NCBI GenBank assembly: GCA_003439945.1
Contig: QVRM01001266.1
Span: 124,001-188,000 of the forward strand
Length of the DNA: 64,000 nucleotides
DNA from: Dermanyssus gallinae
Lineage: Eukaryota; Arthropoda; Arachnida; Mesostigmata; Dermanyssidae
Direction: 5' to 3'
In this document: positions 10,974 to 23,708 of the stretch, piece after piece
How positions within the stretch are numbered: position 1 is the first letter of the stretch
How the letters are laid out: each line of letters opens with the position of its first letter
Notes under the pieces: generated by a model
What the model saw: only the letters and a program-made list of their open reading frames with translations
Database searches by the model: none
Told to the model about the DNA's origin: nothing
Translations under genes and position numbers: made by a program

Positions 10974-10979
<6 letters not shown>
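10349..10979. other. No gene recognised
   Basis: One 134-residue plus-strand frame (10,363-10,767) lacks any recognisable domain, signal peptide or membrane segment. I do not call it a gene. Confidence 0.4.

Positions 10980-11019
<40 letters not shown>
10980..11019. repeat. (TA)n microsatellite
   Basis: A TA array with one TACA interruption, followed by GGGGGG. Confidence 0.95.
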
Positions 11020-11264
11020 GGGGGGATTGCGGTCGAACAATACACACTTAGACTAGCACTATACGGAAGTAGGAGCATAAGAAAAAAGCAGAAGACGAAG
11101 AAGTAGAAGCAGCAGGGCGGTATAATATGTCCGAGCCACATCACACCATTCCAACGGAAGGAAGCAAAGAGAATAGTGACCGCCACTGCACCATGTCAAG
11201 TGAGGTTACTGTGGCGACACAGCAATAGGATTCGGGTCTGATGTGCGCTCCAGCGTTCTCAGTT

Positions 11265-11496
11265 GCCCCGATGATGATGATGATGATGTTCTCGTCGTTT
11301 TGATCGTCGTCGTTGTTGTTGATAATGATGATGATGATAATAATGATTGGCCACTGGCCGACTGGATATTGGCCGTAATATTGACGTGGCGCACAGAGAT
11401 ACCCAATGATCCCAGCAGCAAGCGAGCGAACGAACGAAAGAACGGGATCCACGCACGAATGGGCCAGCTTCGTTAACAACAACGACAACAACAACG

Positions 11497-11542
<46 letters not shown>

Positions 11543-12410
11543 CGACGACGACGACAACAACAACAACAGCAACGACGACAACAACAACAACAACGACGAC
11601 AACAACAACAACAGCAACGACGACAACAACAACGACGACAACGGTCCTGTGCCGGCCGTAACAGGCCCGTTGCGCGCGCTACATTGCTCCGATACCGGCG
11701 CGTGCATCGTTATCACCGTATCGTGTGGTGGTGGGGGTGGGGGTGGTCGTGGTCGTGATGTCGGGGCGGCCGTGTCCGACGCGAACGACGGCGACGGATG
11801 CAAAGGAGAATCTCCACCGACAATCTCCGGCGCGCGGGGCCGTGTTGTAGTACACATCTCGACGCAATTAGCCAGCGTCGTCGTTCCGACACGGCGACAT
11901 AATTATCAGCATTCGATCGATGCGTGAAGTAGTGACGCGTGCAGGCGATCCCGAGCTAGCGGCAATGCTCTCGCTGGCTCGCTCGCTCGCTCGCTCGAGC
12001 CAATGATGGATGGGCTCTGATCAGCGGGCCAGCCAATACGACGATGACGACGACGACGACAACGACAACAACAACAGCAGCAACAACAACAACAACAATG
12101 ACGACGACGACAACGACGACATTATTGTTGCTGCTGCTGCTGTTGTGCCGCCTGTATCTGCAATAGCGGGCCGCCTCCGCACTCTATCTGAGAGCCAGAG
12201 CCAGGACTCGATCTCCCATCTTGCCCACCCCGAAGAGCTCCGAAGCTTGGCAGTCGAGCGAACGAACGCAAGCTGCGTCTCGTCGACCCGAGGAAAACTG
12301 TCTACATCCTGCGACTGGTACGAGAGCTACCGCTGCCGCTGTTGCTGAGAGTTGTTGCTGTGGTTGTTATTGTTGTTGTTGTTGTTGTTTTTGTTGTTGT
12401 TGCTGCTTGA
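11265..12410. repeat. Trinucleotide-rich region (GAT/GTT, AAC/GAC, GTT)
   Basis: Runs of GATGAT/GTTGTT at about 11,268-11,345, AAC mixed with GAC at about 11,470-11,645, GAC/AAC at about 12,040-12,125, and GTT/GCT at about 12,126-12,145 and 12,345-12,410. The first and third runs are complementary in composition, so inverted pairing is possible. Frames of poly-Asn/Asp or poly-Leu/Ser here carry no domain. Between the runs the sequence is GC-rich with many CGs. Confidence 0.85.
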
Positions 12411-12493
12411 CTATCTGTCAATCTGTCAATAGGCTCCACCCCCTAACTCGTGGTTCTTCTGAGACAACAGCCGTAGATGCGTATGTACGAGTA

Positions 12494-12516
12494 TGTGTGT
12501 GTGTGTGTGTGTGTGT
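12494..12516. repeat. (GT)n microsatellite
   Basis: About 11 GT units, followed by TATACGCG. Confidence 0.95.
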
Positions 12517-12716
12517 ATACGCGTGCCTCGTAGAATATATACTAGGTTCATTTTTGTCCCTATCTATAATTTGTCTCCGAATACACTGCAAAGAGTGCTA
12601 GCTTAAGCTGTGATATATGCAAACCAATATGAGACGTCAGATGTTTGCTGATCTGTTAGTAGGCTGCGAGTAATTTAGCGTCTACTTTGCTTTATGTTTA
12701 GAACGTATCGCTGTTT

Positions 12717-12741
12717 CCTCACTAGGTTTGACCTAGTGAGG
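12717..12741. repeat. Perfect 11-bp inverted repeat, 3-nt loop
   Basis: CCTCACTAGGT, TTG, ACCTAGTGAGG. No transposon arms were seen outside it. Function unknown. Confidence 0.9.
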
Positions 12742-12855
12742 AGGCCGCCGTCACATCACTCGCAGAAGACGACGTCTGCAGGCAAGTATAATAAACGTCA
12801 TGCTAAGGCAGCACTGTTCGCGATTTCAGATCTGCGCCGAGCGAGCTTTGGATCT

Positions 12856-13220
12856 ACATGTTTTGACTGGGGGCCCATTCAGGAAATAGGTGGTAGATTT
12901 TTTTGGCAATGTGTCAGAGCTATGTTACATTGCCGTCGAGGTTCTACCATTCGATGACTTTCGTCTGAACAGCGCAGCAAATTCGATAGGCAAAATATAG
13001 GTTTCGATTTAGAATCAAAACACATGTTTTGATTGAGGTTCCACTCGGGAAGTTTACGTTCTCGTTGTAAGACCTAAACGCTAGATTTTGATCAATTCGT
13101 TAAAAATATGATACGTAGATGCGTTTGAGACGTTTGCTTGACATTGCCAACGATGTTTTTTGCCATCCGATGATTTCTATCTAAACTAAATATGTAACAA
13201 GTTTGCATATTGTCAACCTA
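12856..13220 (+). repeat. Diverged tandem duplication, period about 166 bp
   Basis: Both units start ACATGTTTTGA (12,856 and 13,022). Later they share ACATTGCC, CATCCGATGA/CATTCGATGA and TTTCTATCTAAAC/TTTCGTCTGAAC. Insertions and deletions separate them. Confidence 0.65.
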
Positions 13221-16200
13221 AAACTTTGAATTGCTAGGAGAATTTTTCAATATCGGGTTAGAAAACCCAACAAGTTAGTGTACCAATTTTCCAAGGACTT
13301 TAGCTTGCACGGAGCATATCAATGGCCTGTTTACGTAAGGAGTACCCAACTAGGTCCTTGCAAATCCTACACATTGCTACGTATTTACTGGTTAACATGG
13401 CGCGTTTGCCGACTGCTACTACTATGTATTTTTGAACCATGTCAACATCTTGTGTTACCTGTTACCCACACTCCTTGGCTTTAAATAAAGGAACCTTTAT
13501 CCATATTACATCTAACACGACTAAACGCAAAATAAGTATGTGTTTTAAATAGATGCACTATCTAAAATAAATGTACGGAATTCGCCTCTACCAAATCTAT
13601 TTAATAATATCTATCTTTCACATCCACTGCCACCGTCGGATTCTCCCAGGTGTGCGCGTGGTCTCCGATATTACATATTAGATGATTACGTCAGAGGAGA
13701 CCAGAGAAGAGGTTTCGGGATTTTGCCATGTAGGACTTTTCACGCTATGTGAACCGGTTGTTTTGTTCAGAGGTTTGGAACCTTTCCGGTTCTTGCTTCG
13801 AAGATGTTTCATGTTTATGTGGTTCCCTTTTTAACGACGAACCTTTACCCGAGCGTAAGATGACTTAGCCATGATCAACTCAAGTGCGCCACCAACGTAT
13901 ACAATATTTTGTTTCTAATACGTTGCATATACACTTCTGACATATTCAAACACAAGAACAAGATTGTCTCCATACTGGGGATCAAACCTGCTGCGATCTA
14001 CTTAGCACTCTGAGAAGCCAGCGTGCTGAAAAGTATTGGCCAGGGAATATAGTGCACGGAAGTATTGTGCACTAGCTATGCAGCCGCGCTGCCACTCACC
14101 TCTACCGGTTGCACTTCACACACAGAGCAGACGGTACTCAAGTAACGAATTGCCATACTATATATAAAAGGACTTAACAAGGCAACACAGAACAAAATTA
14201 CAATATGTATCATACACGTGTTAGTTGGCGTGCTCCTTATTTAGTCGCCTGCTGCTCAAATTTGTAGGATTTTTTGTCAGCCTTCGTTGACACTAAGCCG
14301 TGACGTATTCATACAAGCTGTTTGCAGTTTGTAACAGTAAAATGTAAACAATATGACCAATCAAGCCGACTGCGTTTTACCGGGTAAACTGTGGTGGCTG
14401 TTGACGAACTGCCGCTAAAATGAGTTGAGCTTTGTCAACGGTTTAGAATCTGCCCACAACGAGATGCGTGCACCATAATCGTTTGGATTGCATAAAGTTT
14501 AGCTGTGGACGATGATCTAACTTTAATTCTGAGAACATTGACCCAGGTGACAAGCCGTAGTAGGAAGGTTACGCTTGCGTGTAGGGCAAACGGAGCTCTT
14601 CGGCCGGGGCCACCTTCAGCATAACAAAGTGACTTTTTTATGAGACGAACTCTACGGCTGCCATGGGTGTGGTCGGTGTGCAAGTAAGCACTCGGTGAGG
14701 TCGCTACATTTGGCTTCTAATGCTTATCTGCGACGCGATCGATGAGAAGCGAAGCGATAACCAGGAAGAAAGTCTCTATCGAGTTGCGAAGGCATGGTGT
14801 GGAGACGGGAAGAGAGCAATTCGCGCAAAGGTATTAGGCGCTGCCACTACTAGCGGTTGATCGTTTTTTACCCGCGTGTTCTCTGTGTTGATCGCGGTTC
14901 TTCATAAGAGGCCTTCATAATTATACCTCGTCTCTCGCCCCGCACAGAGGAAGCAGCAGCGCTGACATTTTAGTGAAGACGCTCTTACAGCGATGACAGC
15001 CAGCCTGCCTGCCAGCAATCGTCACCTGAGCGAGACTTGGGAAATCAGATGTCGGGTGCTGCAAAATTCCCGCCCCTGCGTGTTACTCGCACTGACTTTG
15101 CGCAAAATGACTTTTTACCGTCGTCTGTCGCTGAGGATTTCTCAAAACACAGGCAGACATGGGTGCCGCTGCGGCACCTAGACTCAGCTGACGCCAGGCC
15201 AAAGAAGACGTCAGCCGCCCGCGGCCCGCGGTGGCTCCCAAGGGAAAACTCGTCACATCGGACAGGGCGGTACATGCAACACACTCTCTTCCAGGAAGCA
15301 GTCTCGATTGGCAAAGTAAATACTACTTAGCCTTCTCCGTATGTGGCGATTTTTTGCCTGTTTTGTTTGCTCTTCCCCAAAGGATTTCGTTGCCGCGCTC
15401 AGGCCACGTATATCGATGGCGCCCCCCTGCTCGGCAGTGTTTGCAATGAACGACCGAGATGTCTTCTCAGGATGCAGCACATCGTGGCCGGTGCCTTTCA
15501 AATTGACACAATGTGTGCAATTGCTGTAGAGCTGAGATCGCTCTGTAAGCCCTCCTCTCGCGAACGGGACGAGACCATTTGGTTTACTAGTATGTAATGG
15601 CGGACATGCGTTGAAGATCGTCGTTGTGATCATGTAATGAGCGTTTTACGACACACAGGGCTACGTGTAGCGTCACACAGCATACCGTACCAAGTTGCGC
15701 TGTTAGGTTATATGCAGACGCGTAGAACGAAGTATTGTCTAACACAATTCCGAACCTTGGGAGGGTGGGGAGGACTGAGATTTTTAGTGGGTGAGACTCC
15801 CACACAAGGTGTTGTTGATTGCCAACACCGATCGTGCATTATGTATTTTTCAAACCTCCTATATAAACAAAAAAAGGTTATATGAAGACTGGCTGCTATA
15901 CGCTGCTGCTATCAGCGGAAACAGCGATGTTCTACAAACATCTGAAGAGCACAATTCTCCATGAACCGTCAATAATAGAGGATTTGATCCATGGATCCAT
16001 CCACGGTTATGTCTCGATCGAATAATTTGCGGCATGGCATTTGCTCAAAACCATCTAAGGTAGTATTCTAGCGTATAATTTTCGATTAATGTAACAACAG
16101 CAAACGCAGCAACAACGTCCGTTCTTGCTTGGCAGCGAGATGGGCGCGTGTGAACAGAGTTCCGGGAGACTGGACTCTCTTTCTATTTTCCATTGCCAAT

Positions 16201-16222
16201 AAAAGGACTTGATTGTACTGCA

Positions 16223-16226
<4 letters not shown>
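13221..16226. other. No gene recognised (3 kb)
   Basis: Frames are all short and lack domains. On the minus strand near 13,980-14,050 a tRNA-like B box (GGTTTGATCCCCA) follows CTGGCTTCTCAGAG and could be an old SINE head, but I could not define its ends. The 15,180-15,420 stretch is GC-rich. Confidence 0.45.
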
Positions 16227-16255
<29 letters not shown>

Positions 16256-16258
16256 TAC

Positions 16259-16315
<57 letters not shown>
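16227..16315. repeat. (TA)n microsatellite
   Basis: TA runs with TTTACA and TACA interruptions. Confidence 0.95.
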
Positions 16316-16318
<3 letters not shown>

Positions 16319-17480
16319 AATTTCTCGGGGCTGTTCCACTGCTACTGCTGCTAATGTTAATGCTGGTTGATGCGTTTGTAAGACCGTCTCGGTGCCACTA
16401 CCATTACTATTACACCGCCCCCTTTGCTTCTAGCATAGGACACCCTAGACAGCATCCACCCAGCCAGATAGACTCAACACCAGTAGCAGCAGTGGCATCA
16501 TCATCATCACTATCAGCACCACCACCACCCCCGCGACCACGACTACCTCCACGACCAGAGACCACCCCCCTCGGCCGCTTAGTCGGCCAGTAGGACTTCG
16601 TCGTCGTCATGGCGGCGGTGGTGGCGGCGACGGCGGCGGCGTGCAATTTCCGCCCGCGCCGCTCGGCCCCCGACAAAGTGTCCGAAACACCCCCAACTTG
16701 GCCTTCGTAGCGGCAGTTGCAGCACCATGACCACATCCCAACCGACCTCCTTCTGGGGGGCGATGCACTGTAAGGTTGATCGTCGTCGTCGTTGTCGTAA
16801 TCGTAGTCGTCGATTCGGGCAAATTGGATTTCGGCCATCGACTCGACATGGGCTACGACGTCAAAGCCGTTCTAGTTGCAGCAGTATTAGCCAGTGTAAT
16901 AGTGGTGGTAGTAGTCGTAGAAATAGTAGTAGTGATTGTAGTGGAAGTAGTTGTAGTAGTTATAGTAGTGATTGTAGTGGAAGTAGTAGTAGTAATAGTA
17001 GCGGTAGTAGGTAGGGCAGTTTTAACCGCGCCCGCCCAGACCTACAGCGGGGTCATTGAGCCGATGCGGGCTCGCTAAAGGTCAATATATAGACGGCGGC
17101 TGGCGGCGTTGCCTCTGCGGTCACTGTTGCAGCCTCGCTGGCAACAACAGCAGCATCACCATTTTCATCATCGTTATCATCATCATCATCAGTAGTATAG
17201 GGTTCCCGAAACGTTTCCAGCTTGTTCCATCCATCCGTTGGCTTCTTCTTCCACGTGCAACGCGACGAGCAGCCAGCAATGAGCTACGGATCGTCCGCTC
17301 ACCCGTTCGAACGAACGACGAACGGAGCAAGCTGGCTGTCAGGTCAATTGCGTCTAATGACCTTCTCCGCCTTCGTTTCAGATTGGTGTGATTCTGATGA
17401 TGATGATAGCGATGACGATGATGATGATGGTTGTTGTTGTTGTTATGATGATGACAGTGGTGATGGTGGTGTCGTCATTG
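16316..17480. repeat. Trinucleotide-rich region (CAC/CAT, GGC, GTA/GTAGTA, GAT)
   Basis: CAT/CAC runs near 16,498-16,530, GGC/GGT near 16,610-16,640, GTC/GTT near 16,778-16,810, GTA-rich sequence at about 16,895-17,012, CAT near 17,158-17,190, and GAT/GTT near 17,393-17,455. Frames rich in Val, Ser or Asp are read from the repeats. No gene was recognised between them. Confidence 0.8.
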
Positions 17481-18443
17481 TTGTCGCTGCCTCGCTGGGA
17501 AGCAAATTACAGTCGTCGGATGCCATAGTGACCTCACCTCAGAAAGCTTCTTTCCCTCACACCCTCTCTCCCTCTCGTCTATCTTTCTACCTTTCTTGCC
17601 TGGCTGTCCTTCCCCGTCCAGACCATCAAGTAGGGCATTCGCGTCACTGCACTCATTATACCGCTCAAAGGCAGCATATAAAGCCCGTCAAATGTTTTCA
17701 CACAAATTATTCATCCGGACTAAGATTATATTGGCGACCAGGCGTAAAAGGCGATGTCTCGCTATACTTCCATGAAAGTTCTGCACTTTCCGAGAGTGAG
17801 ATTTAAGTAGCGAAGCGGGCTTCTACGTCGTTGTCGCCCTCTGCTACGTTTTACAATTCAGTTTCGCCAACAGCGCTAGAAACCCTCCTCACATGTTGCA
17901 AAGCATTGCCCACCCGGAGATGTTTTTACAGTAGGAAAGGGGCAAAGTCGCTAGCCGCTCGAGTCAAAGCAGGTAAATAGGAAGTGCGATGCACTAGCTT
18001 CTCCGTCGTCGTCGTTAAAACCTCCTTCGCATGGGTGAAAACGGCAACCGTCCATTTCTCGCGTTGGATGGAGCTGTTATGTTTCGGCCTACGTCAAGGG
18101 TTAAGGCATCGTCGGTTACTGCTTTCGGCCAAGTCTCACAGAACTATTTCATATTTTAGAAAAATTTCCATAACAAACGTTAAAATACGTTTACCTTTAC
18201 ATATTTATTTATATATGTTGGTTGAAGTTCTCCAAGACACGTGTTTGCTCCCTATGCGTTGTGCAGCATCGTGGAACGTACCTAGGTTTTTGTGAAAGAG
18301 TTTTTTAATCTCAACTCGCTATCACTCACCATTTTCACAGCACTCTTCCCCAACAGTTTAACTCAAAATTGACTGTTTTGAAACTTCAAAAATGGTTTTA
18401 ATGTGGGGCGTTTGCCCTGCCGCCATCCTGTTAGGCTTTTTAA

Positions 18444-18446
<3 letters not shown>
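17481..18446. other. No gene recognised
   Basis: A short pyrimidine-rich patch lies at about 17,545-17,615. The rest shows no domain or repeat that I could match. Confidence 0.45.
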
Positions 18447-18519
<73 letters not shown>

Positions 18520-18546
18520 TATATATATAGATATATAAATATATAC
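18447..18546. repeat. (TA)n microsatellite, about 100 bp
   Basis: Mostly pure TA, with TGCATA and TAGATA interruptions near the right end. Confidence 0.95.
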
Positions 18547-20684
18547 ACAGGTCAGAGACAACTGCCAGTTGTTATCTGCTTACTATACTCCTATGCCCGC
18601 TATAGACCTAAACCCGCCCGCAGACAAGATCCCTTCGCTGAGTAGTGTCGATGTGTATCAACGCCTCACGGTCGAACTGAGAAAAACGTGCACAGTTAGT
18701 ATGTCACTTTACGCCTCTCCAGCAATAGCTTGAGAAAAGTCGATCGTGAACAACGTCTTTTTGGAGGTTTTTAGAATGAAAGATGAACAGCTTCTCAAGT
18801 GCATTGAGGAAAGAGTTTGGAAATGTTTATTCAAACTTGGCACGCACCGCTTAGCCCGTTTTATTGGGGAGCCTAACATTCGACTCGGCAACGAAGACCG
18901 CGGAGCTGGGAGAACGGGGCACTCATGAAACAAAAAAAGAAATATATATATATATATATATATATATTATTAGCCATCCTAAACGGCGGGCAAGTTCTAT
19001 GGTCGTAAATCCTAGTTGCGTCGCTTCCCTCTCTGGTCATACCCATCACCTGGTCGGCGCGGAGCCTAAACGTAGCACATGCCACGTAGTAAATATCGGA
19101 GGCAAAGAACAAAACTGCCTCAATGACCAAAAGGACCACTTGCGTAGTGCCCAATACCAGCCAAACTTTGATCATGGTTTCTGCTCCCTGACATCACAGA
19201 CTAAACGCAATCCACTTCAGAGTCGTAAACGCATGGTCTTATTTCTGCTCGAACCTGCCAGTACCGGTTGTTACGTTAGTCCTAACGACATCACTTTTGT
19301 AACCCAAACACAAGCTTCTATTGGATATTTTGCATGTCTCAGATAGTGCTGTGACCTAAAGTAGGAAGTATAGTAAACAAATTTGATCTGATAGAGCCAA
19401 AACTACTCTTTTAAACTTCTAAACGGCCTACTGACGCCACGGCGGGCAATCTAAGTAATCGCGGCGGGTTGTAGATTCTACCGGAAGGTTGTTGATAGCG
19501 TGGCGAAGTCGGGATTTGCTTTCCTCTTAAGCAGCTTAATCCATCCAATTTTATAGTTGTGCTGACATAAAGCCTTGTCTTATCGTATTTTTCACACATA
19601 ATTGCATTATACGCATACATACTCTTTTTAATTGGCCAGGCTATTAGATTTCATTCTCCGGGTACTTATTTATTCTGAATAGAGTGTGGTTTGAGCTTTC
19701 TGCTGAGCACACAATGGTAAAGGATTCTAAAAAGAAGAACGTATGTACAGGCGTTCTAAATGAAATTTTCGTGACAGCGCACGCTCTGCAGAGTGTGCAC
19801 GCGTGGCCTTCGACAACTGAAATTACGACAATGGAAAGCTTTTTTCGATCTCATTGTCAGTAAGAGCCAATGCTCAACCAATACCTAATGGGGTATGTTA
19901 TTATGTGGGGGGGGGTATGTTACATGTTATTATTGAATATCCTGCTCTATTCTTAGCAGGAGATTACTATCTGCGAAACGACTAGTAAGATATAGCGAAT
20001 GTGAGAAAACTTTTTGGAGAAGCAGTCCGTTCTACAACTGTTGTGTTTATCACACAAGTACACAAACAAACACAAACTCGCTATAGAGATGCAGACGAAA
20101 GCAGAGAATAGTAAAATGTTGAGGAGGTAGTATTCTAGGGTTCTCGGGCCGTTTTTGTTATTGTTTTGTGTCTCTAGTATTTAACGTGATGCTAACTGGC
20201 TTGTGGCGGTAGCGGCCTTTGCAACGGACCTTTGCTATTTATGGATGTCAGAATACAAGCCAAACAGGTCTCCGAGGGCGCTCCGAGGATAGCAATAGTC
20301 GCATCGGGCCGAGCCAATTTGAGATTTATAAACTATGGGCTAACAAGGAATCTGCTTCGGGTTTGAAAAGATACGACAGGTGTGGATTGGCTCGTGTTTA
20401 GGCGCTTTCAAGGCACTTTGTAAAGCGACCTTTTGTAAAGAACATCAACATTTGTCACGTGCAGCACGATAAGATATTGAGTTTTGAGAAGACACACTTC
20501 TAACAGGCACATGTGAATCGGATCGGTTTAACTGCTTGTGAGAGATATGTGTAAATGTATTGCACGCAGCTTGGCGTAAAAGTCCTTAGAAGCCTTTTCT
20601 TAGTCGCTTAGTTGAAATATTATTATTGTATTGTTTCCATAGGGCTGGGAGGTTGAAGAAGTTCAGGCCACATTAACAAGTACC
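18547..20684. other. No gene recognised
   Basis: Short frames only. A G8 run lies near 19,905. Direct repeats GTATGTTA flank it (19,892 and 19,914). Confidence 0.45.
18942..18968. repeat. (TA)n microsatellite
   Basis: About 13 TA units after an A-rich run. Confidence 0.95.
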
Positions 20685-20990
20685 CAGCTACACAATATTG
20701 CTGTGCCCGGCGTGGGCTCCATTACGCAAGGACATAACCACAGCAAGTCACGGCAGTCCTAAGAAGCTGGCACACCTTCTTATGAACTCACGTGATGACT
20801 GGAATCTTATAGCTCGGACAATCGAACGTATTATGCACGCCAAAGAAGAGAAGAATCTCTTTTACTTAACAAGGCCCCGTGAGGCACTCTAGGGCAGCTA
20901 AGATAAGGACGCTACTATTCACCCCCCTGTTTGAAGTATTGTTTGCGCAGTTCCCAGTTGAGTGCGGGGATGAATGAATGAATGAATGAA
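20685..20990 (+). mobile_element. Probable LINE 3' end with (TGAA)n tail
   Basis: The frame reads TILLCPAWAPLRKDI, then DDWNLIARTIERIMHAKEE. These resemble the region after the C-terminal zinc motif of LINE ORF2 proteins (CP followed by LR, then an Arg/Lys/Glu-rich helix). About 80 bp after the stop the segment ends in five TGAA-type units (20,970-20,990), as LINEs with short tandem 3' tails do. No RT domain remains upstream. The assignment rests on a short match and the tail. Confidence 0.5.
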
Positions 20991-21862
20991 GCCCCACACT
21001 ACCGGCCCACATTTGCAGTGAGCTTTCTTGCCGTGGTGTCCGTGTGTGCAAACCGCATTTTCCAGTTAGTCCCTCAAAAAACAAAAAACAAAAATAAGTA
21101 CACGGCTGCGCATTTGCCTGGCATCCGATTTGTGTCGCTGCAGTCTGTTAGGTTCATTGATGCTTGAAATTTCGTTAGGTAACAGCTAACAGACTGCGAT
21201 AACATAAATACCATACTTAGTTTGCTGTATACTAGGATAATGTATCAAAACCTTCTAAAACCTAGTTTCTCCCCTAATTCCTTATAATTTATCGTTATAG
21301 GCATGTTGTATCTTTCATTGTATACATATAATATGTAAATATGTATGTGTTTTATTCTATTAGCAAATAGGACAGTTGTTTACACCCCGCTATGAGTTAA
21401 ATCGTAATAACAAATTGCAAAAAAAGACAAAATACAAGTAAACTCAAAAATGAGCTCTTACAACAAAGCAGTTCTGATTTTTTTAGTCGGAGTCTTTTTA
21501 ACAGAAAAACGGAGCGGCGAGGGAACCGGTTTCGAGGTGCTAACTCCAAGAGCTTTGCACAAATTATACAATGCGAGAAAGAGTAGTCATTGTTTGGCGG
21601 GATCTCTTATTGGTTTTGTAGTGTGGCCATGAGACTTGAAATAAAGGTACAAAAAGACAAAATTTGCAGTAAGCAACATCGAGAAAAGTGTCAAAACAAC
21701 ATTCTTGCCGTCAGGCGAAATAAGACATCCTATACAAGCTTTACCGACTGTTGACCTCTCACAGTGTAACGTACGCATATGGTATTAGTTATATAAATTT
21801 AAAATAACGCAAATGTATAAGAGTATCTATTTTAACAATCTCCTGTGTAATAAAATGCTATG

Positions 21863-21863
<1 letters not shown>
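20991..21863. other. No gene recognised
   Basis: AT-rich. A 60-residue frame at 21,450-21,632 has a hydrophobic start but no known domain. Confidence 0.45.
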
Positions 21864-21906
<43 letters not shown>

Positions 21907-21961
21907 CATTACTGTGTCATTAAAAAGCGGTCGATCTGAATGAATAGCTGTTTTGCTGCGC

Positions 21962-21989
<28 letters not shown>
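21864..21989. repeat. Two (TA)n microsatellites
   Basis: TA runs at 21,864-21,905 and 21,962-21,989. The first has short inverted flanks (ATGTTA and TAACAT). Confidence 0.95.
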
Positions 21990-21996
<7 letters not shown>

Positions 21997-23530
21997 ATGT
22001 TTGTAGAACTGACCCACTGAAAGAACAAAATCACTATAAGTGAGATGAAATAATGGTTTAATGCATTCATTTGTGCATTACTAGTTAAAAAAGTATTCGC
22101 TAACTAATAAAACGTTGGAAGGGGTTCGTAAGAACAATACCCACAATCTGAGATGAGAACTTTTTGTCGCTTAATTCCTCAGTAGGGCCGCCCATTTCCT
22201 TAAGGCAAATTAGCAGTGCTGTCGCATTGCTAGCTGGCCTACGTCAATTGTTCTGAACGTGTAATCCACGTCAGTCCGCTAGTCCTGTCTTTTCCGGCGG
22301 TTTAATTCCAACAAAAAGACAGCTCTTCTTTTTGTCATCCTCGTAACATCCCAGAATTTTGTGTTAAATCAGTCCTCCGGCTCAAACTATTCCCTCCATT
22401 CGTCTCCACGACCGTTGGCGCTTAGATCTACTTTTTGGCCAATTGCCGGCCGCAAATTTTCCCCGACAACCTCGTCATACTGTCGTTCTGTCTACCGTTG
22501 GTCCTTCGTGACAGACCTCGATTCTCTTTCATAGTCGTTTCCTTCGCTAGGACGCGGCGACGCGGCATTTCCACATATTAGTCGATGTCGTCGGCGTCTT
22601 CGTCGTCGTTGTTGTTGTCGTCGTCGTCGACGACGACCCCATCACGCTCCTGTCAACTCTCTTCCCGAAGTCCTGCATCGATTTGCCGCTCCACATGAGC
22701 CTTCATGTCGATCTGTCTGTCTGTCTATCTGGCCCTCGAACTTCAGGCGCCTCATTCTCTCCGGTACGGCATCAGCAACAGCAGCAGCAGCAGTAGCCGC
22801 CGTCTCCTAGCGGAAACGCGGCATTCCTCGGCGAACATTGAGGTTTCACTGGCTTCACTCCCTACCCTTGCCTCCCTACCACTTTAGAAGCGGGAAAGCC
22901 ATTCCATCGTCCCCGCCCGTCGCTTGTTGCGTTGGGGAGCTGAGCTGTTTGTTGATGGGCGCTGCTACTCCTTCGTTCACGCCGCATGACTCGATAGTCG
23001 AATGACTTAGTCGAATTCGCTAGGGACGTCATCTCACCAATTTCCTCGCGAGACATCTTCGCGTAGATATCTACCATTATTTTTGTCCTGATCCTTATTT
23101 CATGGCAAATGATACATAGGAATGATACAAAAATTAGACATACCACGATTACCGTACCGACGATTCATACATTTTGGTGACATCCGAACTATGTGCGGTT
23201 GCAATTCTAGGCCAATCGGCAGCAAACAGACCAAAATACAAGTTAGCCATTATAGAATAACTGTGTTGTTTGTAAGTAACGTGCGTGACAATTAGTAAGT
23301 ATTGCGTTCGATTATACAATATATGGCTGTACATATATAAAATGAGTTATATCAATACGTACAAACCTAAATCGTACTCTATGGTAGTCGTTGCAAACGG
23401 CTTAAAAACACTAAGAACTTAAAAGCAATAACTTCAGAGTATTAGAGAGGCAATTATATTTGTACATGGTTTTATTTAAATAAATAGAGCACACAAGATA
23501 CAAGATGAGTCGCTCCGTTAAGTTTGAGTG
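21990..23530. other. No gene recognised
   Basis: Includes a GTC/GTT run at about 22,590-22,637, with a perfect 18-bp palindrome GTCGTCGTCGACGACGAC at 22,620-22,637, and a CAG run near 22,770-22,795. No protein domain was recognised. Confidence 0.45.
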
Positions 23531-23549
23531 TATATATATATATATATAT
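23531..23549. repeat. (TA)n microsatellite
   Basis: About 9 TA units following TTAAGTTTGAGTG. Confidence 0.9.
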
Positions 23550-23573
23550 GTACATTGAATGTATTGTCTATTA

Positions 23574-23708
23574 ACCAATGTTTGGTTTTTGTATATTTAT
23601 ATATATGTATATAGAAAATATTGTGATGATTTATTAATCATTTACAATACGTTTGCACACTCGGCAGTGCTCGCCTTTATATATATATATATATATACAC
23701 CAATGTTT

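Noticed and set aside
11406..11927. 173-residue plus-strand frame with poly-Asn/Asp, and a 238-residue minus-strand Leu/Ser frame opposite
   Set aside because: Both are read from AAC/GAC repeats; there is no domain outside the runs.
13970..14050. Another tRNA-derived SINE on the minus strand
   Set aside because: Only a B-box-like motif is convincing; neither ends nor other copies could be found.
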